This document shows, piece after piece, positions 44,603 through 52,494 of a DNA stretch of 64,000 nt; the stretch's first letter is position 1; each line of letters opens with the position of its first letter. The translations under genes were made by a program, and so were the position numbers. The notes beneath the pieces are model-generated. The model did no database searches. It saw only the letters and a list, made by a program, of their open reading frames with translations, and was not told the origin of the DNA. Origin of the DNA: a virus; the IMG/VR virus record IMGVR_UViG_3300045836_000088, positions 1 to 64,000 of that record; one strand, 5' to 3'.

Positions 44603-44959
44603 TTAGCTATGAATACCATGTGCAAGCCTGCCTTCGCTAACATTCCTTTCCAATAACCACTTCTCAATCTTATCAGCATTCTGCAAGAGTTCTTGGCATG
44701 TTTGGTTAGGAAGTTTACCGGCCTGATCTAACGCTATCAGTCGGTAATCAACTTTTAGTTTATTAATAGGTGGCAAAAAAGCTAACTCATCTAATAGTAT
44801 ATGTTTATCTTTCCTACCATCATAGCTTTTCTCAGATTGTTGAGATAAAGAATCTATTGAGCTTCTTTGGTAATTATTTGCTTGTAAATTATCTTCTGCT
44901 TTCATTTTTTTTAAAATTTTATCTTGTTTAAATATTAACCATAAAGTGCCCAATGCCAT
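44603..44959 (-). CDS. Hypothetical protein (118 aa)
   Basis: Charged helical protein starting 2 nt after the DnaA-domain-IV gene; an internal ATG at 44905 (MKAEDNLQAN) would remove the hydrophobic first residues. Contains HILLDELAFLPPINKLKVDY, hinting at an amphipathic region. Function unknown; probably part of the replication/regulation operon. Confidence 0.55.
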   Translation of the reverse strand: MALGTLWLIFKQDKILKKMKAEDNLQANNYQRSSIDSLSQQSEKSYDGRKDKHILLDELAFLPPINKLKVDYRLIALDQAGKLPNQTCQELLQNADKIEKWLLERNVSEGRLAHGIHS

Positions 44960-44961
44960 AA

Positions 44962-45336
44962 TCAGATAATTTTTAAGTCGTTTTCAATTTCTGCTATTTG
45001 TTGTTTAAAATCCTTGTCGGAGTAAATTAGGTCTTCAACTGTTTGAATACCGTAGATCACTGTTGAATGGTTCTTTCCTCCTAATTTCTCACCTATTGCT
45101 GCCAAGCTCATTTTAGTATACTTATCAAGAAAGTACATTGCTATTTGCCTTGCTTTTACTATCTCACGCTTGTTTGTTTTTTCTGATATTTTAAGCGGAC
45201 TTATCTTGTAATAGTTGCATACTACGTATACTATCCAATTGGCATTTTGCAATTTAAAGTCGTGTTGAATGGTATCATGTAACCCTACAAAAATTTCAGG
45301 GCTTATCATTTCTTTTACTGGTGCTTGTGCTATCAT
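44962..45336 (-). CDS. Standalone DnaA domain IV protein (124 aa)
   Basis: Residues about 40-110 match the C-terminal DNA-binding domain of DnaA: helices with REIVKARQIAMYFLDKYTKMSLAAIG and the signature GGKNHSTV (86-93). No AAA+ ATPase or domain I-III, so it can bind DnaA-box-like DNA but not assemble as normal DnaA. Could mark the phage origin, recruit or compete with host DnaA, or regulate genes. Overlaps the upstream gene by 4 nt. Confidence 0.75.
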   Translation of the reverse strand: MIAQAPVKEMISPEIFVGLHDTIQHDFKLQNANWIVYVVCNYYKISPLKISEKTNKREIVKARQIAMYFLDKYTKMSLAAIGEKLGGKNHSTVIYGIQTVEDLIYSDKDFKQQIAEIENDLKII

Positions 45337-45662
45337 TTTGAATTTCTTATGGCAATCAACTTGCCGTTAACATATAGTTCCTGATATTTCTCTGATCTGT
45401 AGCCTACCGTACTTAGGTTTTTAATTTGTCCTTTCTTTGTTTCTTCTGCCCAAGCAAAGAAGCAGGGAGCTATAAAACCTAATTTTTTAACGTAACGGTA
45501 GTCATTGGTAAATTCATAGTCGTAGTTTCCTTCATCTATAAACTCCTTTACTGTTTTTATAAATCGTTCTCTTAATTCTTCTTTTTCGATTAAGTGCGTA
45601 TCTAAAAGCTGGCCGGGAGTTAGTTTATGAAGTTGGGCATAGACCTTTTCTTTAAAGGTCAT
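45333..45662 (-). CDS. Hypothetical protein (109 aa)
   Basis: Mixed alpha/beta protein (MTFKEKVYAQLHKLTPGQLL) encoded between the C5 methyltransferase and the DnaA-IV protein with 4-nt overlaps on both sides, so it is translationally coupled. Contains TNDYRYVKKLGFIAPCFFAW. No family recognised. Confidence 0.6.
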   Translation of the reverse strand: MTFKEKVYAQLHKLTPGQLLDTHLIEKEELRERFIKTVKEFIDEGNYDYEFTNDYRYVKKLGFIAPCFFAWAEETKKGQIKNLSTVGYRSEKYQELYVNGKLIAIRNSK

Positions 45663-46522
45663 GTGGTAAGTGATTTTAGCAATTCTTTAGCTATTGCTCG
45701 TACGACTGGTTCACTAACGCCATTGCCACATAGTTTATAACGCCGGCCATCGCTTAACTCCTTTACTAGTCCATTGAATTTTCCATACTTTGTCCAGTTG
45801 TCCGGCAATCCCTGTAAGCGTTCGCATTCTATAGGGGTGCACTCTCTTATTCTTCCATCTGTGGTTACTATGAATGTCCCGTTCCAATTCGAGTACTGTC
45901 TTGCCCTTTGTGTAAGTGCAACATTGTAAGTTTCTTTCTCAATCTCTCCGAATCCGATACAAACTCCGACTTCTTCTCCGAAAGGAAATACTTGTCTGCT
46001 ACCTGATCCTCTAAGATGTCCGACAAAGTATAACCGCTCTCTATTTTGGGGTAGAAACCAGCGTGTATTAAAAAGCTGCATTTCAATGTCGTATTGTGGA
46101 CAACTTTCATTAAGGTAGGCGAGTACTTCAAGGCTTTCAATGATGTCAATTCCTTCATTGACAGAGAGCAGCCCGTGTACGTTTTCAGCAACGAAATTCC
46201 GAGGTTTAAATTTGTTGATGATTTTAACTGCCTCGTACAATAAGCCGCTTCGTGTACCTTCTCGTTGTCCTTTGCGCTTTCCAGCAATGCTGTTATCCTG
46301 GCAAGGCCATCCGAAAGTAAAGAGGTCAAGTTCTTTGATAATTCCGGTAGAGCAAATAGTGTCGATTGATCCTGCATAAATTGAGTTTGGGAAATTGTAA
46401 CTGTAGTTAGCTATTGCATACTTATCTATTTCTGAGAAATAACAGGTATCAAACTTCCATCCTGCGTTCTCAAAGCCTAAATGGAATCCTCCGTAACCTG
46501 AAAATCCGTCTAAGTAATTCAT
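45659..46522 (-). CDS. C5-cytosine DNA methyltransferase (287 aa)
   Basis: All main motifs of bacterial C5-MTases are present: FSGYGG (residues 7-12, SAM binding), GWPC with catalytic Cys74 and QDNS (71-78), ENV (113-115) and QNRERLYFVG (159-168). A GN near 268 precedes VSEPVVRAIAKELL. Target-recognition region about 175-240. It transfers methyl from SAM to cytosine in a specific site, probably protecting phage DNA from restriction; specificity unknown. No partner nuclease gene is adjacent. Confidence 0.9.
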   Translation of the reverse strand: MNYLDGFSGYGGFHLGFENAGWKFDTCYFSEIDKYAIANYSYNFPNSIYAGSIDTICSTGIIKELDLFTFGWPCQDNSIAGKRKGQREGTRSGLLYEAVKIINKFKPRNFVAENVHGLLSVNEGIDIIESLEVLAYLNESCPQYDIEMQLFNTRWFLPQNRERLYFVGHLRGSGSRQVFPFGEEVGVCIGFGEIEKETYNVALTQRARQYSNWNGTFIVTTDGRIRECTPIECERLQGLPDNWTKYGKFNGLVKELSDGRRYKLCGNGVSEPVVRAIAKELLKSLTT

Positions 46523-46545
46523 ATCTCTGTTAGTATTTAAGTGGT

Positions 46546-46557
46546 TTTTTGACGGTT
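46546..46557 (-). promoter_or_regulatory. Leader motif copy AACCGTCAAAAA
   Basis: Minus-strand sense motif between the primase-helicase stop and the methyltransferase start, followed by a CTTAAATACTA stretch typical of several leaders here. Confidence 0.6.
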
Positions 46558-46560
46558 TAA

Positions 46561-48480
46561 TTAAAATGGTGGTTCTTGGTCATCTACTTCTCCTAAGTCT
46601 GGAGCAATAATTTTTGAGTTATCATATCCGTAATTGGGTGTTATTTTAAATTCTGTTTGTACTACTCTGCTCGGATCGAATACATTAAATTTAGGCTTAT
46701 AGAACTCACTATTTTCGATAGCTTTTTGCATGTAATCAGTTCCGCTAAAAATGAAACGCCTTGTTCTCCTGTTGAAGTTGAACGTGACTGTTCCCTTTCT
46801 GCCTACTATCTTTTGCCTCCTGATTTTCTTGGAATGAAGCTCACACAAATCACTTGACGGATCTACTTGGTGGTTTGGCCTGTTGTAGATTAAAATATTA
46901 TCCATCTTGTTATTCCACATCGCACCATCAGCTATATCAAACACATCAGGGCAAGGGTAATTCCCATGTGCGTCTTTTTTAGCACCTCCTTTTGGATGCG
47001 CCACAATTGAGAAGAATAGGTTATTTTGCTTTGAAAATCTTGCGCAGTCACTAAGAAATGTCTCAAGGTATTTATCAGTTCTGCCACCTGCGCTGCCATA
47101 ATCGTTAGCCAATTGGTTGAATGGGTCTATCACTACCCCTTTTACTTTTTCTTTGATTATAAGCTCTAAAAATCGCTCTTTAATATACTGAGGTGTTGGG
47201 CTTAAGTCTTTTGGGTAGACATAGAATAAATACTTACTGATAAAGTCGTATGCGTTCTCGTAAGCGTCCTGTGAAGGTTGATTTGGATTATCAGGAGTAC
47301 AATCACATCCCAATAGCGTTTCCGTTAAATTGTGGTAAAAATCAACATCCATTTCCTCAGGGGTGAAAAAAGCGTACTTCTCCCCATACATCAAAATGCG
47401 CATAAGAAGTTTCCAACTCCAGAATGAACTTTTACCATAGTTTCCGTAACCAGATAATAGCGTTATTTCACCTGAATTAAACTTGAAAATTGCATCAAGG
47501 TCAGTAACTCCTACCCCCTTGACTGCCTTATATCCATTCCTGTAAATATCTAATGCACCTTCCTTTACGTCCTCGCCAAAGATTACGTCTTTAGGTTTGA
47601 CGTTTAAGTCAACCATTTCCTGAGTGATCTCAATTTCTTTTCGTAAGGTTTTGTCTACCAGTACATCCTTATCGAATTGAGCCGAACCAAATAGGTTTTT
47701 ATTGGATTTGTAGGCACTTTTAATCGTGGTGGCACATTCATGCTCTGAAAACTTATTTGCGCCTATATCGAAGTTATTTTGGATAAATCCGTAGGTAACT
47801 TCTTCTTCAAGACCAAACCTACAACAAGCGGAAGCTAACTTGAAAATGAAAATATTGCGTTCCCCTGTTACAAAGGCATCACCCTTATTGGTTAGCCATG
47901 TTACAATTTTGTCGAATATTTGAGCCTCGTTAGCTAACGTTTGCTTTACCTCAACCTTTTCAACAACTTTTACTTTGGTGAATACTTTTGCTGACTTGTT
48001 GATGTAAATTTCAGGGTCGTAGCTCTCGTAGCATACACGGCTTTCATTGGAACCGCTTTTATCAGCATCGGTGAACATTTCACATAATGCTTCAAAGTGT
48101 TGCCTGTGTTGTTTACCGTCCGCTATTTTGACAAGCATTTTTACGCCGTTGTTGCGTGGAGAAATCCAGCAAGCGTAAGCGTATTCTGATTCGCACAACT
48201 GTTTTTTCCGGCTTTCAGCGTCAAATATGTTATCGAAGTCAAGTATGATAAATCCGCTGTGCTTGATAAGGAGTTCATCTTTTCGCTCATTGAACTCACC
48301 GGAGAAACATACGCTTGGCAATCCACGCTTCAGGCTGTCTTGCCTTTCCTTGTCCAAGTAGGAACGAATTTCAGTTATGGTGGCTTTACTTGCCCCTTTC
48401 TTGATACGCTCTAAAGCCTTGTCAATTGGGATATGAAAAGCTTGCTTATCGTAAATATTTTTGAATATCGTGCATTTCAT
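46561..48480 (-). CDS. BT4734/VirE-N primase and DnaB-like helicase fusion (639 aa)
   Basis: ATG at 48480 chosen (GTG three codons earlier also possible). The N-terminal primase-like part has LDFDNIF with D81/D83, SPRNNGVKMLV and DKSGSNESRVC (about 140-152). The C-terminal RecA-fold helicase has Walker A SGYGNYGKSS (about 346-355, K353), FFTPEEM and Walker B VVIDPFNQL (near D455), with AHPKG downstream. Likely primes and unwinds at the fork. Starts 2 nt after the upstream initiator gene stop. Confidence 0.8.
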   Translation of the reverse strand: MKCTIFKNIYDKQAFHIPIDKALERIKKGASKATITEIRSYLDKERQDSLKRGLPSVCFSGEFNERKDELLIKHSGFIILDFDNIFDAESRKKQLCESEYAYACWISPRNNGVKMLVKIADGKQHRQHFEALCEMFTDADKSGSNESRVCYESYDPEIYINKSAKVFTKVKVVEKVEVKQTLANEAQIFDKIVTWLTNKGDAFVTGERNIFIFKLASACCRFGLEEEVTYGFIQNNFDIGANKFSEHECATTIKSAYKSNKNLFGSAQFDKDVLVDKTLRKEIEITQEMVDLNVKPKDVIFGEDVKEGALDIYRNGYKAVKGVGVTDLDAIFKFNSGEITLLSGYGNYGKSSFWSWKLLMRILMYGEKYAFFTPEEMDVDFYHNLTETLLGCDCTPDNPNQPSQDAYENAYDFISKYLFYVYPKDLSPTPQYIKERFLELIIKEKVKGVVIDPFNQLANDYGSAGGRTDKYLETFLSDCARFSKQNNLFFSIVAHPKGGAKKDAHGNYPCPDVFDIADGAMWNNKMDNILIYNRPNHQVDPSSDLCELHSKKIRRQKIVGRKGTVTFNFNRRTRRFIFSGTDYMQKAIENSEFYKPKFNVFDPSRVVQTEFKITPNYGYDNSKIIAPDLGEVDDQEPPF

Positions 48481-48482
48481 AG

Positions 48483-49214
48483 CTACCACTCGTTGTTTGC
48501 TAAAGGTTGATGTTGGCTTTGTTTATTTTCGAAAAGAGGAACCACCACAACTTCATCATTCCAGCATTCACCGTTAAGCCAAGTCAAAGGATTTTTTCGA
48601 AATTTCAATTCAGGAGTTTTTGCAATGTAGGCGGGCAGCACAGTAAGTATTTTTTCATGCAACTTCTCGTCAATACTTACCCACTTTTTTTCGCACTTGC
48701 GCCTGTCTTCTTTCTTCCCATACATTTCCCAAAAAGTGTCGAAAGACGCAAGTATATGTTTCTTTGTTTCTTTGTTTATTTGTTTATAAGAGTGTCCGCT
48801 TACAAGGGTATCTACCGATCCGCTTACTGATCCATCTACAAGGCCGTCTACCGTTTCTTTACCAGTCCAATTATCGGATAAGTAAGTTAGGCTCTTATCA
48901 AGGCATCCATTAGATAAAATTCTATTATTGATAATGGAAATTACAGTTGGTTTATGTCTGTTATCGGATTTGAATATTATAGATACAAATCCGAACTCAA
49001 CTAATTCGTTTAGTGCCTTCCATACTGTTTTTCTGTTGTTACATCCGCAGGCTGCACAAGCATCATCAGTATTAAAATTGAACTTTTCAGAAAAGCCTTT
49101 ACGGTTATTAATTTCTATCAACCACATATACAAGCATCCCTGCATGGGGGTTACTTTTTCAGGGTTTTCAAAAGCAAAGTCAAACCACTGTCTTGATAAT
49201 AGATATCCATTCAT
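48483..49214 (-). CDS. Replication-initiator-like winged-helix protein (243 aa)
   Basis: ATG at 49214 (MNGYLLSRQWFDFA) preferred over a TTG ten codons upstream. The N-terminal domain (about 1-100) looks like a winged helix: GCLYMWLIEINNRKGF, NNRKTVWKALNELVEFGFVSI, typical of RepA/DnaD-like initiators. A linker and C-terminal segment (WVSIDEKLHEKILTVLPAYI, then KNPLTWLNGECWND) resembles helicase-loader tails. Adjacent to primase-helicase, so probably recruits it to the origin. Confidence 0.65.
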   Translation of the reverse strand: MNGYLLSRQWFDFAFENPEKVTPMQGCLYMWLIEINNRKGFSEKFNFNTDDACAACGCNNRKTVWKALNELVEFGFVSIIFKSDNRHKPTVISIINNRILSNGCLDKSLTYLSDNWTGKETVDGLVDGSVSGSVDTLVSGHSYKQINKETKKHILASFDTFWEMYGKKEDRRKCEKKWVSIDEKLHEKILTVLPAYIAKTPELKFRKNPLTWLNGECWNDEVVVVPLFENKQSQHQPLANNEW

Positions 49215-49249
49215 ACTTACGTTTTGTAAAAGCGTTAAAGACAAAAAAA

Positions 49250-49414
49250 TTAAGCTGATAACTTTATGAATTGCTTGCCGGAAATTACAACTACTTTCAA
49301 TTGCTTTTCTTTGTCTGCTATCCAGTTGTAAACTGTTTGTCTTGTTACGCCTTGCTTTTTGGCATAGTCAGTAATGGAGTAGAGTTTTGTGATGTCTTGT
49401 TTAACCTGTTCCAT
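49250..49414 (-). CDS. Small MerR-type HTH protein (54 aa)
   Basis: Read directly: ATG at 49414, TAA at 49250-49252. YSITDYAKKQGVTRQTVYNW (residues 12-31) is a MerR/excisionase-type helix-turn-helix and VVVISGKQFIKLS a beta wing. Such proteins act as excisionases or transcription factors. It starts the operon leading into the initiator-like gene and faces the divergent plus-strand gene at 49829. Xis-like or regulatory roles are both plausible. Confidence 0.65.
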   Translation of the reverse strand: MEQVKQDITKLYSITDYAKKQGVTRQTVYNWIADKEKQLKVVVISGKQFIKLSA

Positions 49415-49586
49415 AAAAATGTCTTCTGTATCTGTTTGTTAAATCAAAGTTAGTAACAAAATCAAGGGACACAATACTATATTCTCAAATCATGGCACGA
49501 AAGTTATCAACATTGAGCCAAAAGCCTATTTGTATATAATTATAAGCACTTTTGTATACTAAATAAAACAAAAAAATTCTAGAAAC

Positions 49587-49730
49587 ATGGATATTATACA
49601 AGAGAAAGTAGACACAGATAGTGTATATACCGAACAGTTATTGCACGAAAAAAACCCCACGACAACCAAATCGTGGGGGCAAATACTTTATGGGAACCAC
49701 CCCATGAAGTTAACCGCCAAAAACCCTTAA
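49587..49730 (+). CDS. Possible small protein (47 aa)
   Basis: ATG at 49587 with an A-rich leader; sequence MDIIQEKVDTDSVYTEQLLH then TTTKSWGQILYG. A perfect terminator hairpin (49655-49678), oriented for the minus strand, lies inside the frame, and an AACCGCCAAAAA motif overlaps its 3' end. This may not be a real gene; the region may instead hold an antisense RNA. Confidence 0.25.
   Translation: MDIIQEKVDTDSVYTEQLLHEKNPTTTKSWGQILYGNHPMKLTAKNP
49655..49678 (-). terminator. Strong minus-strand terminator
   Basis: Perfect 8-bp GC-rich stem (CCCCACGA and TCGTGGGG, 8-nt loop), followed on the minus strand by TTTTTTTCG. No annotated minus-strand gene ends here. Confidence 0.8.
49712..49723 (+). 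promoter_or_regulatory. Leader motif copy AACCGCCAAAAA
   Basis: Plus-strand sense motif followed by CCCTTAAATACTATGTGA, so the nearby ATG is at once followed by a stop. It resembles a leader whose gene is lost or whose role is not translation. Confidence 0.5.
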
Positions 49731-49828
49731 ATACTATGTGAAGTAATCAGATGGGAATTGGTACAACAAATATATACTTTGTACAAATATTTTAATACAC
49801 AAGGTAAATTCTTTTGTTAAATTCGATT

Positions 49829-50101
49829 ATGGAACTAAAGGAACAAATAAGAAATACAATAAATGTTCTTACCAAGTTATTAGAGCGTCTTGAGAACGAT
49901 GGAGTACCTCATAATCTCCAGAAACGAAAAACAAAAAAGCAGCAACAATATGATACTGAAAATGAATTTACTAATGTTTTAAATAGCAAAAGAATAAAAA
50001 AAGTCGAAGACGAATGTGAACTTCTGAGGAGAAGAATTTTAAACCAAGAGGAGTATGAGTACTATTTAGAAAGAAAGAACAAACCACAGCAAGCTATCTA
50101 A
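49829..50101 (+). CDS. Coiled-coil protein with EEYEYYL C-terminus (90 aa)
   Basis: ATG at 49829 (MELKEQIRNTINVLTKLLERLE) preferred over a TTG at 49814. Highly charged helical protein, likely a coiled coil. Its end (NQEEYEYYLERKNKPQQAI) parallels that of the immunity-operon protein at 15888. It lies alone between the divergent HTH operon and a convergent terminator. Unknown function. Confidence 0.6.
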   Translation: MELKEQIRNTINVLTKLLERLENDGVPHNLQKRKTKKQQQYDTENEFTNVLNSKRIKKVEDECELLRRRILNQEEYEYYLERKNKPQQAI

Positions 50102-50145
50102 AACCGCCAAACCAACCAAATACTATTTACTTATAGAAAATATTA

Positions 50146-50170
50146 AAGCCTCCAGTAAAAAAGGAGGCTT
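50146..50170. terminator. Convergent bidirectional terminator
   Basis: AAGCCTCC (50146-50153) pairs with GGAGGCTT (50163-50170), followed by TTTC on the plus strand and TTAATA on the minus strand. It separates the plus-strand 90-aa gene from the minus-strand 191-aa gene. Confidence 0.75.
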
Positions 50171-50196
50171 TTTCAGTTAATGTATGTGAGTGATTA

Positions 50197-50772
50197 TTAT
50201 TCGCCAGCTAACGGATCATCGTCGTCATCTTCAAACTCATTGTTCTTTCCGTAATGCTCTCCTAAGTTATCTTTAGGAACAGGCTTTAAAGTAAATCCCG
50301 CTTTTTTAACTTTATTGTCAATAATATCACCGAGTGGGTCTGCCATTTCACCAATATGATTATTGAACGCTATTTGCTCATCAGTTTCTTCATCTGTGCC
50401 GGTAAAGTCCATGCGTTTCTGATAATCGCTTGGATGAAAGGGCTCACGTTTTAATTGTTCACCATTCTGCTTATCAAGATACACGCGCTCGTTAGTAGTA
50501 AAGTCAAGGTAAAGTTCCGCTGTCTTGTCTATAAACGCATAGCCATTTGTAATGTAGCCTGAGTTTAATTTAATCTCAGCTTGCAGCTTATCGATACGGT
50601 TTTTGTATTCAGAAGCGATAGCCTTTTTCTCAGCTTCGATTTCTGACTTATCGTTTACTGTTTGTGCAAGGATAGCTGACTTCTGTAAAAGTTCTTCTGG
50701 ACTGAAAATGTGCTTTACGTTAACGGTTACAACGTCAGCTAATAGCTCTAATGTTTGTTCTTGAATTTCCAT
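50197..50772 (-). CDS. Hypothetical protein with acidic tail (191 aa)
   Basis: N-terminal coiled coil (ILAQTVNDKSEIEAEKKAIA, about 33-70), a beta middle and an acidic C-terminal tail (EFEDDDDDPLAGE). Acidic tails can bind DNA-processing proteins, as in SSB, but no OB fold is evident. Has the CACCGTCAAAAA leader upstream. Part of the replication operon; function unknown. Confidence 0.6.
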   Translation of the reverse strand: MEIQEQTLELLADVVTVNVKHIFSPEELLQKSAILAQTVNDKSEIEAEKKAIASEYKNRIDKLQAEIKLNSGYITNGYAFIDKTAELYLDFTTNERVYLDKQNGEQLKREPFHPSDYQKRMDFTGTDEETDEQIAFNNHIGEMADPLGDIIDNKVKKAGFTLKPVPKDNLGEHYGKNNEFEDDDDDPLAGE

Positions 50773-50782
50773 AATATTTTAG

Positions 50783-50794
50783 TTTTTGACGGTG
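50783..50794 (-). promoter_or_regulatory. Leader motif copy CACCGTCAAAAA
   Basis: Minus-strand sense copy of the recurrent motif (one change from AACCGTCAAAAA), 10 nt before the 191-aa gene's start. Confidence 0.5.
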
Positions 50795-50833
50795 ATGTAA
50801 ATTTAAGCGTTAGTTGATGTACTTTTTACCGCT

Positions 50834-51202
50834 TTAAATGTGCTTCTCAAGAAATTCTATTTGCTTTACTAGGTCTCTGTAATAATAGTTATTGAACTTA
50901 TCAATAAGTGATCCAGTTTCCCTAAAAACCTTTTCAATATTGAATATTAACCCATCTCCAGCATGAGTATCAACTGTTTTTTGCTGTACCTCAGTATTTG
51001 CAATTACACATTCCTGTGCGTTATCTGGATGCTCACTCCTGTTTAGCTTTAGGCCGATTTCTCGTAATCTATCTGTTGCTTTTACAATATCAACTAAACA
51101 TTGCTCTAGGCACCAGTTTTGACCATTTAGGCTATTTATTTGCCTTTCTAAAACTGTTGGTTCCCTTTGTTCAATTACCCCTTGTACTTTTTGTGTTTCC
51201 AT
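50834..51202 (-). CDS. Hypothetical protein (122 aa)
   Basis: Helical protein (LERQINSLNGQNWCLEQCLV, DRLREIGLKLNRSEHPD) without recognised motif. 5 nt after the NinB-like gene stop and part of the minus-strand operon of DNA-processing genes. A partner protein role is possible, nothing more. Confidence 0.55.
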   Translation of the reverse strand: METQKVQGVIEQREPTVLERQINSLNGQNWCLEQCLVDIVKATDRLREIGLKLNRSEHPDNAQECVIANTEVQQKTVDTHAGDGLIFNIEKVFRETGSLIDKFNNYYYRDLVKQIEFLEKHI

Positions 51203-51207
51203 GTTTT

Positions 51208-51672
51208 TTAGTTATTAAATTTAATATTTGCTTGTTGGTCAGGTAAAGGCAGATTAAGGTTTAGAAAATCCAATGCCCATAACCTGATTTGTTCTGTGAA
51301 CTCCATAAATTCTATTGTTGATAGTTCAGTAGTGCTTCTAACGCGTTTCAATACTTCGCCAGAGCTTGTATCAGCCATTATTTCACCGTTAGCGTCTCTT
51401 ATATCCACTGAAAGGAACTTATGCTTTAAAACGTCTTTAATTACGTCTTTATCCATTCCTGTTTCGTCTGCTATCTCCTGAATATACCAGTGTAATACTG
51501 CATTCTGTGGTAAAGACCTTTTCTTTTTCCTGCTGGCGATAGTAACTGTTACTCGATCACCGTCTTTAAAAGCATTTTTAAGCTCATTGTACACCCATCT
51601 TTCATTAGGGAAGTGCAGTGAAGCATCTTTTCCAGTATGGATGATCTGAGCGTCTAATGTTCTGGTTGGCAT
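51208..51672 (-). CDS. NinB/Orf-like recombination protein (154 aa)
   Basis: Pattern of the NinB (lambda Orf) family: RKKKRSLPQNAVLHWYIQEI (about 47-66), GMDKDVIKDVLKHKFLS (72-88), then STTELSTIEFMEF and a C-terminal LWALDFLNLNLPLP. Orf proteins help load recombination proteins by replacing RecFOR functions. Its gene starts 1 nt before the next one's stop, in the replication operon. Confidence 0.7.
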   Translation of the reverse strand: MPTRTLDAQIIHTGKDASLHFPNERWVYNELKNAFKDGDRVTVTIASRKKKRSLPQNAVLHWYIQEIADETGMDKDVIKDVLKHKFLSVDIRDANGEIMADTSSGEVLKRVRSTTELSTIEFMEFTEQIRLWALDFLNLNLPLPDQQANIKFNN

Positions 51673-51673
51673 C

Positions 51674-52057
51674 TTAACGCAATGCTAAATAGGTTATTAA
51701 GACTATCACTGCTTGATGCATGAACTGATCCACACCAAATACATACCAGTGGAAGACATTTGCTGGACTTTGAAGTGAAGGGAACCAATAATTCAATTTT
51801 CCTTTTAGCACGTCTATACCACAATGTGTAAACAGCTCTATCTGGCATATTAAAACCCAATAAATAGGGTTTGAGCAAAAGAATATCAATACAAAAGCCA
51901 TTAAGAAGTAATGAACACAAGCGTGTTCAAATATTGGCAGGAATGGTGTGCCTAACTTTTTTGCTTGTAACATATATGGCCTTGATAAATGCGTGTAGTC
52001 TGCTGCCCAATGAGCAATGTTTAATAATATTAGCAGCAATAGTGATTTTTCGTTCAT
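51674..52057 (-). CDS. DUF3307-like integral membrane protein (127 aa)
   Basis: Strongly hydrophobic with 3-4 segments and conserved polar residues in the pattern of DUF3307: HWAADYTHL (H16, D20), an EHACVHYF segment, HCGIDVLKGK, and VDQFMHQ near the end. These histidines and aspartates may bind metal in the membrane. Family function is not established. Follows the 70-aa gene with a 4-nt overlap. Confidence 0.65.
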   Translation of the reverse strand: MNEKSLLLLILLNIAHWAADYTHLSRPYMLQAKKLGTPFLPIFEHACVHYFLMAFVLIFFCSNPIYWVLICQIELFTHCGIDVLKGKLNYWFPSLQSPANVFHWYVFGVDQFMHQAVIVLITYLALR

Positions 52058-52266
52058 ATAATTTTATTAATTACTTCTTTAGCTTCTGTTCTTAGTCTGT
52101 TTATTAAATCAGGTGTATTTATACTTTTTGGAATGGTTCCCACATCTATAGATAATCCTAGCGTGTAATTAATTGGAATAACAGTTACACCATGTTCTTT
52201 TAGCTTCTCAATTATGTATTCATTTTCGAATGATAATTGCTGTGCTTGTTCAATAAATACTTGCAT
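52054..52266 (-). CDS. Hypothetical protein (70 aa)
   Basis: ATG at 52266 (MQVFIEQAQQLSFENEYI) chosen over a TTG further upstream. Helix-loop pattern with a basic C-terminus. It overlaps the membrane-protein gene by 4 nt. No domain recognised. Confidence 0.55.
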   Translation of the reverse strand: MQVFIEQAQQLSFENEYIIEKLKEHGVTVIPINYTLGLSIDVGTIPKSINTPDLINRLRTEAKEVINKII

Positions 52267-52296
52267 AAAAACGCTGTTTAAATAGGCGCTAGCCAA

Positions 52297-52491
52297 TTAT
52301 TTCTGAAATATATTTTTTGGAGTTGGGTATTCTTCTAAATCAATACAATCACTTAACAGGTCTAAAAAATATTCCTCCCATTGTTCATAAACATGCTTTA
52401 CAGCATCTCTCTCAGTTTGATTGTTACATCTATTCATTAGAACATTACAAACCGTTCCTGCTGCGTGCTCTGCTCTTTCTGATATTGTCAT
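52297..52491 (-). CDS. Hypothetical acidic protein (64 aa)
   Basis: Small helical protein (MTISERAEHAAGTVCNVLM) with an acidic middle (EEYFLDLLSDCIDLEEY). 3 nt after the initiator-like gene. No known family. Confidence 0.55.
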   Translation of the reverse strand: MTISERAEHAAGTVCNVLMNRCNNQTERDAVKHVYEQWEEYFLDLLSDCIDLEEYPTPKNIFQK

Positions 52492-52494
52492 AAA

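Larger units (their letters stand above)
49650..49760 (-). ncRNA. Candidate small antisense RNA (about 110 nt)
   Basis: A TATATTTG box on the minus strand (plus-strand 49767-49774) could start a transcript near 49760. It would end at the perfect CCCCACGA/TCGTGGGG hairpin (49655-49678) followed by seven T on the minus strand. No minus-strand gene lies between. The RNA would be antisense to the doubtful 47-aa frame. The -33 element is not well placed. Confidence 0.35.

Noticed and set aside
45868-46377. 169-aa minus-strand frame within the methyltransferase
   Set aside because: It overlaps all key methyltransferase motifs in another frame and has no leader or family signal.
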